Shown piece by piece: positions 1 through 5,944 of a DNA stretch of 10,448 bases. This stretch comes from Anaerolineales bacterium. GTDB taxonomy: Bacteria; Chloroflexota; Anaerolineae; Anaerolineales; E44-bin32. Below the pieces are notes generated by a model, which did not search any database, had not been told where the DNA came from, and saw nothing but the letters and a program-made list of their open reading frames with translations. The stretch spans positions 1 to 10,448 of the forward strand of contig DAOUTT010000041.1 in the NCBI GenBank assembly GCA_030668545.1. Reading direction: 5' to 3'. The first letter of the stretch is position 1. Every line of letters begins with the position of its first letter. A program made the position numbers and the translations under genes.

Positions 1-533
1 CCAGTCGCAAGATGCGCCAGTATTCGAGTGGCAATAAGCAAAAAGTGGGAATTGTGGCTGCCTTCATGAACAAGCCCGACCTGTTGATCCTAGATGAACC
101 GACATCCGGCCTGGACCCGCTGGTGAAGCAAACGGTGATGGAGTTAGTGCGCGAGGCAAACCAGGGTGGTGCGACGGTGTTCTTCTCCTCGCATATCCTC
201 TCCGAAGTGCAGGCGGTCTGCAATCGCGTGGCGATTATCCGTGATGGCCAATTGGTGGCCACCGAGCGGGTTGAAGACCTGACCACACAGCACTTTAAAC
301 GGATCCGCTTCAACTTTGCTAACACGCCCCCGCCGGATGCTTTTACCCGCGAGGGGGTCGTTGAAACAAGCCGAGATGATGCAGGGGTTACCCTGGAAGT
401 TTACTCGCACCTGGATCAGTTGATGGAAAAAGCGACCTCGTTTGGCATCACGGACATCGAAACAATTCCCGTCAGTCTTGAAGAAATATTCCTGGCCTAT
501 TACGGGAAGGGAAATGGAGACAACAATGCTTAG
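1..533 (+). CDS. ABC transporter ATP-binding protein, 3' part (5' end outside the window)
   Basis: This is the C-terminal part of an ABC ATPase that powers a membrane exporter by ATP hydrolysis at the inner face of the membrane. The reading frame is open from base 3, so the gene begins upstream; the ATG at base 12 lies inside the signature motif region and is not the start. Visible motifs in order are the signature YSSGNKQKV, the Walker B LLILDEP followed by the D-loop SGLD, and the H-loop FFSSHIL. The Walker A must lie upstream. After the H-loop come about 95 residues of the accessory C-terminal region typical of DrrA/CcmA-like drug and lipid exporter ATPases. The stop codon overlaps the start of the permease gene by 8 bp, so the two are translationally coupled subunits of one transporter. 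The substrate cannot be read from the sequence. Confidence 0.95.
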   Translation, partial: SRKMRQYSSGNKQKVGIVAAFMNKPDLLILDEPTSGLDPLVKQTVMELVREANQGGATVFFSSHILSEVQAVCNRVAIIRDGQLVATERVEDLTTQHFKRIRFNFANTPPPDAFTREGVVETSRDDAGVTLEVYSHLDQLMEKATSFGITDIETIPVSLEEIFLAYYGKGNGDNNA

Positions 534-1356
534 GTTACTGCTTCAGGAATTACGCTTTCGAATCACCGGCATCATCGGCTGGGGTATCGGTCTGAGCATG
601 TTTCCCGTCATCTACGTCGGTATGTATCCTTCCTTCGCTGAAGAGATGGCCGGCTTTCAAGACCTCCTGGACCTGGCCATCTACCAGGCGATGGGGATCA
701 CGATGGGTTCCTTCGAGGGGTTTATCGCCTCGACAGTCACAAATCTCGTTCCCGTGATTCTATGCATTTACGCTGTAATTAATGCCACTGGCACACTGGC
801 CGGAGAAGAGGATGATGGTCGCCTGGAGCTGATTGTCTCCTTGCCGATCCCCCGCTGGCAAATCGTGGCCGTGAAGGCGGTTGCCCTGGGGATTTCACTT
901 CTCGGGATCCTGCTAATCGTAGCCACCGGAGCAGCCTTGACCATGGAGGCGATCACATTGCCCATCGAAACCAATGTCACCTCGATGGATGTCTTCGTCA
1001 GCGTGTTGGCTGCCTGGCCGTTGGCGATGGCTGTGGGCATGATCAGCTTCTTCCTGGGCGCATTCAGCCCCAACCGGCGCATCGCTTCGGCTGTCGCAAC
1101 CGTGGTCGTGCTGGTCAGCTACCTGGGAAGCAACCTGACGGGTTTGATCGCTTCGTTAGAAAACATCGAACATTTCTTCCTGTTTCACTATTACGAAGCT
1201 ACGGCTGAAGCCCTGGAAGTGGGCCAGCAAACCGGGAATACGGCCGCCTTGTTGTTGATAGCGCTGGTTGCCTTTGGATTAACGTTGATCTTCTTCCAAC
1301 GTCGGAATATCACCGTTGGCGCCTGGCCCTGGCAGCGTGGAGTCATCAGCAGATAA
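526..1356 (+). CDS. ABC-2 type transporter permease
   Basis: Membrane subunit of the exporter whose ATPase is encoded just upstream. I chose the ATG at 526 (276 aa, starting MLRLLLQELRF) because a GGAG lies 6 bases upstream and the N-terminus is typical of ABC-2 permeases; the open frame extends further back but that would overlap the ATPase gene by more than 80 bp. Hydrophobic segments are visible near residues 14-35, 72-90, 119-140, 157-180, 186-208 and 240-257, giving six helices. The segment LAGEEDDGRLELIVSLPIPR (residues 91-110) after helix 2 is the cytoplasmic coupling region characteristic of the family (E-E-x-G-x-L-E-x-x-x-x-x-P). The protein is the normal size for a half-transporter permease. 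Family assignment is firm, but the substrate is unknown. It is probably the last gene of its operon, since a 373-base gap follows. Confidence 0.93.
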   Translation: MLRLLLQELRFRITGIIGWGIGLSMFPVIYVGMYPSFAEEMAGFQDLLDLAIYQAMGITMGSFEGFIASTVTNLVPVILCIYAVINATGTLAGEEDDGRLELIVSLPIPRWQIVAVKAVALGISLLGILLIVATGAALTMEAITLPIETNVTSMDVFVSVLAAWPLAMAVGMISFFLGAFSPNRRIASAVATVVVLVSYLGSNLTGLIASLENIEHFFLFHYYEATAEALEVGQQTGNTAALLLIALVAFGLTLIFFQRRNITVGAWPWQRGVISR

Positions 1357-1567
1357 AACTCCTGCTTCCTTCGATTTCAACACAGAAGGGAAGGCTAAAA
1401 CAGCGGGGAAACCCGGGGCCTAAACCAATCGCTTTTCGTGTTTTCCTGATTGTTGTCGTTGGGCGCCAGCATTCCTGCGTCGTAACTCAAGGGATTAAAA
1501 GACGCCAGAACGCAATGAATCCAGAAAAGTAAATTATCTGTCCAATTCCTTTGTTGACTACAACTCG
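1357..1567. other. Gene-free stretch between exporter and next operon
   Basis: I see no convincing gene on either strand from here to 1729. A weak hairpin, CGGG-GAAA-CCCG at 1404-1415, follows the permease stop; it has a GNRA-type loop but only four base pairs and no immediate T-tract, so it is at best a poor terminator. The 75-codon open frame on the minus strand has no recognisable protein features. The downstream half of the gap holds the promoter and palindrome listed separately. Confidence 0.6.
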
Positions 1568-1592
1568 AACCGCTCAATGATATTGAGCGGTT
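1568..1592. promoter_or_regulatory. Perfect inverted repeat, candidate repressor operator
   Basis: The arms AACCGCTCAA (1568-1577) and TTGAGCGGTT (1583-1592) are perfect reverse complements around a 5-base centre TGATA. Outer bases ACTC and GAGT pair as well once a bulge is allowed. The size and symmetry fit an operator for a dimeric repressor such as a TetR- or MarR-family protein. It covers the probable -35 element and spacer of the promoter at 1577-1605. As RNA it would be a hairpin, but the run of T expected of a terminator is absent: the bases after it read TTGAGTATATAATCCCCC. No regulator gene is in the window; one could lie upstream of the ABC pair. Confidence 0.6.
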
Positions 1593-1605
1593 TTGAGTAT
1601 ATAAT
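1577..1605 (+). promoter_or_regulatory. Promoter for the 1730-4842 operon
   Basis: A perfect -10 hexamer TATAAT lies at 1600-1605. Seventeen bases upstream is ATGATA (1577-1582), matching the -35 consensus TTGACA in four of six positions. Transcription would begin near 1612 and leave a leader of roughly 118 bases before the first start codon at 1730. The -35 coincides with the centre of the palindrome at 1568-1592, so a bound protein there would block polymerase or, if an activator, contact it. Another -35-like TTGACT at 1554-1559 is too far from TATAAT to pair with it. Confidence 0.5.
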
Positions 1606-1729
1606 CCCCCATCATCGCTCACTCAGGGGGTATCAAAGTTGCCGAGAATTATCAGTCAATATTTTCCGGCCACGCTGGGAGTCGACCAGATCCTAATTTC
1701 AACCGAGCAAACCAATCGGAGTGTTCATC

Positions 1730-2170
1730 ATGAAGGAAAACACAACCATCCCCAGGTTTGTCTCTGTCGTCGCCATTGTGCTCGGCTGTCTTGATCTCAT
1801 CCGCGGCTTCATGCATACCATTCTGCTCGAATATGCCGCATTAAATATTGCCGGGTTAGATTTATCCACCTCACTGGCCGGTGATTTGTTACAGTAAATG
1901 GGCGCTTTTGGAATTTCCAATTATCTGACGGGTGTCATGCTCATCCTGATCGGTTGGAAGTCGCGACCACTAGCTTTAGCCATGTTGGGCATAATCCCGG
2001 TTGCCTACATCATTGGGTTTTTTGGGATCAGAATCAATTCTGCCGATTATGCCCCATCACAAGCGGCCTGGGGTGGGGCAACACCAATGTTGGTGTATTT
2101 GGTCATTAGTGGTGTCGGCTTTCTTGCCGGAGTTGGGATAACCCTGTACCGGAAGAAACGAGTGGATTGA
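1730..2170 (+). pseudogene. Small four-helix membrane protein gene interrupted by an in-frame TAA
   Basis: A start at 1730 has GGAG (1718-1721) 8 bases upstream and opens a 55-codon frame, MKENTTIPRF onward, ending DLLQ at TAA 1895-1897. The frame continues with no shift, immediately as MGAFGISNYL, for 90 more codons to TGA at 2168-2170. The two halves together give about 146 residues with four hydrophobic segments: residues 10-33 before the stop, then roughly 6-20, 25-47 and 68-86 of the second part, ending in a basic YRKKR tail. This looks like one small integral membrane protein cut by a single nonsense codon. It is the first gene of the operon and ends 1 base before the hydrolase start. 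Alternatives are a sequencing error, or two coupled polypeptides made by stop and restart at TAAATG. I do not recognise a family or function. Confidence 0.65.
1898..2170 (+). CDS. C-terminal membrane fragment, possibly translated by restart at TAAATG
   Basis: This 90-residue frame is the downstream part of the interrupted gene at 1730-2170 and could be made on its own. Its ATG directly follows the TAA of the upstream part, the arrangement used for termination-reinitiation, but no Shine-Dalgarno sequence stands at a useful distance. It carries three of the four predicted helices and a positively charged C-terminus. If it is not made separately it should be read as the second half of a pseudogene. 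Function unknown. Confidence 0.4.
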   Translation: MGAFGISNYLTGVMLILIGWKSRPLALAMLGIIPVAYIIGFFGIRINSADYAPSQAAWGGATPMLVYLVISGVGFLAGVGITLYRKKRVD

Positions 2171-2171
2171 A

Positions 2172-3041
2172 GTGTCCATACAATTTGAATTCCTCTCAAC
2201 GAATGGTATTCGCCTGCATACTGCCCTCGCTGGACCAGAAGATGGTGAACCCGTTTTTCTCTTACACGGATTTCCGGATGCCTGGTTTGGCTGGGAGGCT
2301 CAAATCGGACCTTTGGCGGAGGCCGGATTCCGGGTAATTACGCCGGACCAAAGAGGTTATAACTTAAGCGACAAACCCAAGGGGGTTTCCAGTTACCAAA
2401 TGGGTACGCTTACCGATGATATTCTCGGGTTGGCCGATACGCTTGGCTATGAGCGCTTCCAGCTCGCCGGGCATGATTTTGGCGCCATGGTCGGCTGGAA
2501 TCTGGCGAGACGCCATCCGGGGCGACTCAAACGCTTGGCGATTGCCAATGTGCCCCATCCGGCGGTGATGAAGACCTACTTGCGCACCCATCCATCGCAA
2601 ATGCTAAAGAGCTGGTATGCCTTTTTCTTTCACCTTCCCCGGTTACCCGAGTTCATCATAAAAACCAACAAATCGAAGATGCTGATCGCGGCGATGCCGA
2701 AAAATCTCACCGCCGATGAACGCAATCGCTATCGCAAAGCCTGGGCTCAACCCGGCGCCATGACCGGCATGATTAACTGGTACCGCGCTTCACTGCGGCA
2801 AATGCGAAAATCAAATGCGGCCTCCCATATCCAGGTGCCGACGCTCGTCCTTTGGGGACAGCAGGACCCTCATCTAAGCTACGAAATGGCAGAGCTCAGC
2901 GTTGATCTGTGTGAGGTGGGTCGCCTGGTCACATTCGAAGATGCCACCCACTGGGTGATGCATGATAAACCGAGTGAAGTAAGTCATTTGCTGATTGAAC
3001 ATTTCCGGAGCGAAGGGGATTTTCTGCCTGGTACAAGGTAG
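2172..3041 (+). CDS. Alpha/beta hydrolase, epoxide-hydrolase-like
   Basis: A 289-residue cytoplasmic enzyme of the alpha/beta hydrolase fold, probably opening epoxides with water to give diols. The oxyanion motif HGFP is at residues 32-35. The nucleophile elbow GHDFGA (100-105) carries Asp102 rather than Ser, as in epoxide hydrolases and dehalogenases. Asp232 (in WGQQDP) and His260 (in DATHW) complete the triad. Tyr149 (SWYAFFF) and Tyr204 (NWYRA) sit where epoxide hydrolases have the two lid tyrosines that bind the epoxide oxygen, which favours that activity over haloalkane or fluoroacetate dehalogenase. Length is normal for the family, with no signal peptide. The start is GTG at 2172, 1 base after the preceding stop, with no in-frame ATG before codon 77; translation is probably coupled. 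The natural substrate is not known. Confidence 0.85.
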   Translation: MSIQFEFLSTNGIRLHTALAGPEDGEPVFLLHGFPDAWFGWEAQIGPLAEAGFRVITPDQRGYNLSDKPKGVSSYQMGTLTDDILGLADTLGYERFQLAGHDFGAMVGWNLARRHPGRLKRLAIANVPHPAVMKTYLRTHPSQMLKSWYAFFFHLPRLPEFIIKTNKSKMLIAAMPKNLTADERNRYRKAWAQPGAMTGMINWYRASLRQMRKSNAASHIQVPTLVLWGQQDPHLSYEMAELSVDLCEVGRLVTFEDATHWVMHDKPSEVSHLLIEHFRSEGDFLPGTR

Positions 3042-3071
3042 TAGGGACAGGTAAAGAGCTCAGGGTTTCTT

Positions 3072-3908
3072 ATGTTAGAACCATCGGATAGACAGCGATC
3101 CGCATTAAACGATATTCAAGGAACCTTTGCGCTCGTGCAGTTTCTGGTCATCAAAGACCAGGATGCTTTTGTTCACTACCGTTCCTCTTCCGAACGCACA
3201 GTGCAAAAAGCTGGCGGGCAGCGCACCCACTGTGTGCATATCGATCAGTACCTCGCGGGTGGAGAAATGCACTACCAGGTCATCACGGTGGACCTCTTCC
3301 CATCCAATAAGGCCGCACAACTGGCTTTTGATGGAGTCAACACCGAGCGTCAGTCTGCGCTGTTAGATATATATGTATTGATTGTCCGGCCGGTGGGCAA
3401 GCTGCCCGGCATCGTGAAAGCACTGGGCTTTCTTGCTCCTCTTCTCAGCCGATTGCTTGGTACTGTATCCGAGAGAGAAATCACAGGGTTCGCGGAACTC
3501 GCTAATCCTGAAAAGGGACCGGTGCCTGAGACCGTCGCGGTGATGAAAGAACATGACCAGACCACGCCCTTCTATATGATGAACTTGAACAAATACTACC
3601 CCAGCGCGCAGTACAATAATGGGGATGATATTTCAGGAGAGCAAGCCTACAGCCGCTATGCCTCCCGGATTGCGCCTTATCTGATCAGCGTGGGCGGTTA
3701 CCCGGATATCCTTGGGCACACGGTGGGGGTGTTCGTGGGGGATGAGAGCAGCACCTTGAACGATGATTGGAGCGATTTCGCCATGGTGTACTATCCCTCC
3801 CACCAGAATTTTATGCGGTTGATGACCAACTCCCCGAAGCAAGGCGTCCTTCACCGGGATGCTGGCCTGCAGCGGGCCGTGCTGATGCCAAGTACAATTA
3901 TTCCTTAG
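3072..3908 (+). CDS. Two-domain ferredoxin-like (DUF1330-type) protein
   Basis: A 278-residue soluble protein that appears to contain two dimeric alpha/beta-barrel (ferredoxin-like) domains. The C-terminal half, about 165-273, is the clearer: FYMMNLNKYYP opens a beta strand, ISVGGYPDILG follows, and the end VYYPSHQNFMRLMTNSPKQG ... HRDAGLQRAVLMP matches the closing strand-helix pattern of DUF1330 proteins. The N-terminal half, about 17-105, shows a similar layout: FALVQFLVIKDQDAFVHY, then VITVDLFPSNKAAQLAFDGV. The linker (106-160) is rich in Leu, Gly and Pro. Such domains occur in EthD-, Dabb- and DUF1330-type proteins that bind or transform small hydrophobic molecules, but no catalytic residue can be named. 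The start is 30 bases after the hydrolase gene with AGGG 6 bases upstream of the ATG. Co-transcription with the hydrolase is very likely. Exact function unknown. Confidence 0.75.
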   Translation: MLEPSDRQRSALNDIQGTFALVQFLVIKDQDAFVHYRSSSERTVQKAGGQRTHCVHIDQYLAGGEMHYQVITVDLFPSNKAAQLAFDGVNTERQSALLDIYVLIVRPVGKLPGIVKALGFLAPLLSRLLGTVSEREITGFAELANPEKGPVPETVAVMKEHDQTTPFYMMNLNKYYPSAQYNNGDDISGEQAYSRYASRIAPYLISVGGYPDILGHTVGVFVGDESSTLNDDWSDFAMVYYPSHQNFMRLMTNSPKQGVLHRDAGLQRAVLMPSTIIP

Positions 3909-3975
3909 ATAATTTCATGGCATTAAATTCATCGGTTAGACATTAGATCATGATTGCAATCAAGGAAAATTATAA

Positions 3976-4842
3976 ATGACTTTCGCACATCCTATCGAAG
4001 ATTTGGTCAAGCAACGTTTCTCCTGCAGGAGTTACCTCAGTCAACCCGTGGAAGAACAGACGCGCCAAAGGCTCGTTGATTATGCCGCCGCGCTTCAGAC
4101 AGGACCCTTTGGTGCGCAGATGCGCTTTGAATTGGTCGCTGCTCACGAGAAGGATCAAAAAGCTCTTAAAAACTTGGGTACTTACGGGTTCATCAAAGGT
4201 GCGACCGGCTTCATCATCGGGGCAATGCAGGATGATGAAAAGAACCTGGAAGATTTCGGCTACCTGATGGAGAGTATCATCTTGTTTGCGACGGACATAG
4301 GTTTGGGTACGTGCTGGCTTGGAGGTACTTTTACCAAAAGCAGCTTTTCGCAAAGAATCTCGCCTCGTACCGGCGAGCTAATTCCCGCAGTTGTCTCATT
4401 GGGTTATTGCGCCAAGAAACCACGCAGGTTCGATGCCATCATCCGCAACAGTGCGGGTGCGGAGCGGCGGCTCTCGTGGGAGCAATTGTTCTTCGATTCC
4501 AGGTTCGGGGTGCCATTATCCCGGGAGATGGCTGGTGATTACGCTAATGCATTGGAGATGGTCCGCCTGGCTCCGTCAGCATCGAACAAGCAACCCTGGC
4601 GAATCGTCAAAGATGCCCATATGTGGCATTTCTACCTGCAGCGTACACCTGGGTATCGGGAGAGAATGCTTGTAAGACTCTTTACAGTGGCTGATATGCA
4701 GCGCATCGACATGGGCATTGCCATGTGCCATTTTGAGCTCATGGCGCGTGACCACGGTTTGGATGGGCGTTGGGAAATTAACGCACCCGCCATCGAAAAA
4801 TACGACGAGTTTACAGAATATATGGTAAGTTGGGTGAGCTGA
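3976..4842 (+). CDS. Nitroreductase family protein, TM1586 type
   Basis: A 288-residue flavin enzyme expected to bind FMN and reduce nitro or other electron-poor compounds using NAD(P)H. The N-terminal RFSCRSY (14-20) is the conserved R-x-S/C-x-R-x-Y flavin phosphate-binding signature. LGTCWLGGTF (110-119) is the central family motif, and LAPSASNKQPWRIV (198-211) is the second-half motif characteristic of the putative TM nitroreductase group named after Thermotoga TM1586, in which two nitroreductase-like halves are fused in one chain. Length fits that group, so it appears complete. AAGGA at 3962-3966 lies 9 bases before the ATG. It is 67 bases after the DUF1330-like gene and followed by a strong hairpin at 4877, so it is the last gene of the operon. 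Physiological substrate unknown. Confidence 0.87.
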   Translation: MTFAHPIEDLVKQRFSCRSYLSQPVEEQTRQRLVDYAAALQTGPFGAQMRFELVAAHEKDQKALKNLGTYGFIKGATGFIIGAMQDDEKNLEDFGYLMESIILFATDIGLGTCWLGGTFTKSSFSQRISPRTGELIPAVVSLGYCAKKPRRFDAIIRNSAGAERRLSWEQLFFDSRFGVPLSREMAGDYANALEMVRLAPSASNKQPWRIVKDAHMWHFYLQRTPGYRERMLVRLFTVADMQRIDMGIAMCHFELMARDHGLDGRWEINAPAIEKYDEFTEYMVSWVS

Positions 4843-4876
4843 TCAGCTGGGAAGTCCAAATCCTATGCGTGTTAAA

Positions 4877-4904
4877 GCGAGCGTAAATTTGCGCTCGCCT
4901 TTTT
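4877..4904 (+). terminator. Rho-independent terminator after the nitroreductase gene
   Basis: Arms GCGAGCG (4877-4883) and CGCTCGC (4892-4898) are perfect complements and can be extended inward by a T-G pair, then followed by C and five T (4900-4904). It lies 35 bases after the nitroreductase stop and would end the operon transcript. On the minus strand the same stem is followed only by TTTAAC, so it may act weakly in that direction too. Confidence 0.85.
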
Positions 4905-4930
4905 AATTTCGTTGCCATAGCAACGAAATT
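4905..4930. terminator. Second perfect hairpin between convergent genes
   Basis: Arms AATTTCGTTGC (4905-4915) and GCAACGAAATT (4920-4930) are perfect 11-base complements around the loop CATA. It abuts the T-tract of the preceding terminator and lies 52 bases beyond the stop of the minus-strand response regulator gene. Neither side has a clean T-run, so it may serve as an RNA-stabilising hairpin or a back-up stop for transcripts arriving from either direction. Confidence 0.55.
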
Positions 4931-4982
4931 CAAGGTTGGATCCAATTAAGGGAGATAATAAGTGCAATCTACAAAGAGATAT

Positions 4983-5408
4983 TTATTGGCGTACGTATCC
5001 AGGGGTGTTGCTTAGGGTGAGCTTGGGTTCCTTTTCCCCGAGGAGTGCAACGATTGCGGATCTCAGCTCCGCCGCGGAGAAAGGTTTTGTGAGGTATGCG
5101 CTCGCACCAGCGTTAATCGCTTCCATTCGGTCTTCCTTGAGGAATTTCGCGCTTGACATAATGACGGGGATCTTGGATAGACGTGGGTCCGCGCGGAATC
5201 TGCGGACGAGCGTCAGGCCGTCTACGTCGGGCATCATGATGTCTAGGATAATCAATATGGGGGTAATCGACTCCAACACTTCGAGTGCTTGGGCAGCATT
5301 GAAGGCCTTCCGCACTGGGTAGCCGAAGGTGGTGAGAATCTCAGCTACAACTTCACAGAAGGGTTGTTCATCGTCGATGACCAAGATCGTGCTGGCTGGC
5401 TCGTTCAT
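4983..5408 (-). CDS. Stand-alone response regulator (receiver domain only)
   Basis: A 141-residue CheY-like receiver that takes a phosphoryl group from a histidine kinase and acts by protein contact, since no DNA-binding or enzymatic output domain follows. The acidic pocket is Asp12-Asp13 in VIDDE, the phosphoacceptor is Asp56 in ILDIMMPDVDG, the switch Ser86 is in SSAK, Tyr105 is the switch aromatic and Lys108 is in LTKPF. All key residues are present, so it should be phosphorylatable. The domain ends near residue 123 and a short tail of about 18 residues (EPKLTL... VRQ) follows. No kinase is in the window. The upstream neighbour on the same strand is a small TPR-like protein 124 bases away. 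No strong Shine-Dalgarno is visible; GAAG stands near the start. Confidence 0.93.
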   Translation of the reverse strand: MNEPASTILVIDDEQPFCEVVAEILTTFGYPVRKAFNAAQALEVLESITPILIILDIMMPDVDGLTLVRRFRADPRLSKIPVIMSSAKFLKEDRMEAINAGASAYLTKPFSAAELRSAIVALLGEKEPKLTLSNTPGYVRQ

Positions 5409-5532
5409 ACGCTTCGTTTCACTCTCAAGTCAGGATCAAGATTACTGTCTGTAAATCGGTTGTTTGCACAGGTTAAGGCCTTTTCGGTACTTTAATCAAT
5501 GAGAAAGATGGGGTATGCGGATGTCCCTTACC

Positions 5533-5763
5533 TTAGCAAGAAGTATGCCCGGAGGCTCGACGATAACAAATCTGCCTTGAACTGTCATCGGGCGCACAAC
5601 ATGCAAGCCAGATCCACGCCGCTGTATTCTGAGGATCCTCCTGCAGCACCCAACTCAATGCGGCCTCACCATTTTGAAAATCCCCTCGTTCCACAGCTTC
5701 GACGGCCAGGCTGAGAGCCTCCTCTACTGAAGGAAAACCATCGGGATGAATTCTCATTGCCAT
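5533..5763 (-). CDS. Small TPR-like protein
   Basis: A 76-residue protein. Residues 12-54 (SVEEALSLAVEAVERGD, then GEAALSWVLQEDPQNTAAWIWLA) read as one and a half helix-turn-helix units of tetratricopeptide type, with the conserved small-residue and Pro spacing (DPQN at 43-46) and Trp-rich second helix. A further helix begins at SSRQICYRRA, but the protein stops after SGHTSC, where a longer TPR array would continue. Such motifs mediate protein-protein contact. The start may be ATG at 5763 or the second ATG at 5757, with only a weak GCGGG upstream. It sits upstream of the response regulator gene on the same strand and may be co-transcribed with it. It may be a genuine short protein or a shortened one; I checked both other frames past the stop and found no TPR continuation. 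Confidence 0.6.
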   Translation of the reverse strand: MAMRIHPDGFPSVEEALSLAVEAVERGDFQNGEAALSWVLQEDPQNTAAWIWLACCAPDDSSRQICYRRASGHTSC

Positions 5764-5832
5764 AATTACCCGCTTTCTGGAATGGTATGAATGAAATCAA
5801 CCCCATGTTAACACACGACCGCCGTTGAGGAA

Positions 5833-5849
5833 TTTACAGAAACCTTACA
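5833..5849. promoter_or_regulatory. Phased direct repeat TTTACA/CTTACA
   Basis: TTTACA (5833-5838) and CTTACA (5844-5849) recur with an 11-base period, about one helical turn, and a related TTAACA lies at 5808-5813. Winged-helix response regulators of the OmpR/PhoB class bind repeats with this phasing. The site lies in the gap between the divergent TPR-like and VanY genes, where it could influence both. Six-base matches arise easily by chance, so this is only a candidate. Confidence 0.2.
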
Positions 5850-5873
5850 ATTCAGCGGCTAAAAATAATTAGC

Positions 5874-5902
5874 TTGGCGTGAGGTTCATTGGAGATTACA
5901 CT
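5874..5902 (+). promoter_or_regulatory. Candidate promoter for the VanY-like gene
   Basis: TTGGCG (5874-5879) and TACACT (5897-5902) are separated by 17 bases and each matches the consensus in four of six positions. A start of transcription near 5909 would leave a leader of about 36 bases before the TTG start codon at 5945. Confidence 0.35.
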
Positions 5903-5944
5903 ATTCCCAATGGAAGGTCGTTCAACAAGCATTGAGGGAGCAGT

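Noticed and set aside
442..525. Longer N-terminus for the ABC permease
   Set aside because: It would overlap the ATPase gene by over 80 bases; the ATG at 526 has a Shine-Dalgarno and a typical family N-terminus.
1404..1415. CGGG-GAAA-CCCG hairpin as terminator of the ABC operon
   Set aside because: Only four base pairs and no adjacent T-run.
1395..1622. 75-codon open frame on the minus strand in the intergenic gap
   Set aside because: No start signal, no recognisable motif, and it runs across the palindrome and promoter.
4936..5322. 128-codon plus-strand open frame
   Set aside because: It is antisense to a response regulator with all catalytic residues intact.
5499..5714. 71-codon plus-strand open frame
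   Set aside because: Antisense to the TPR-like gene and without protein features.
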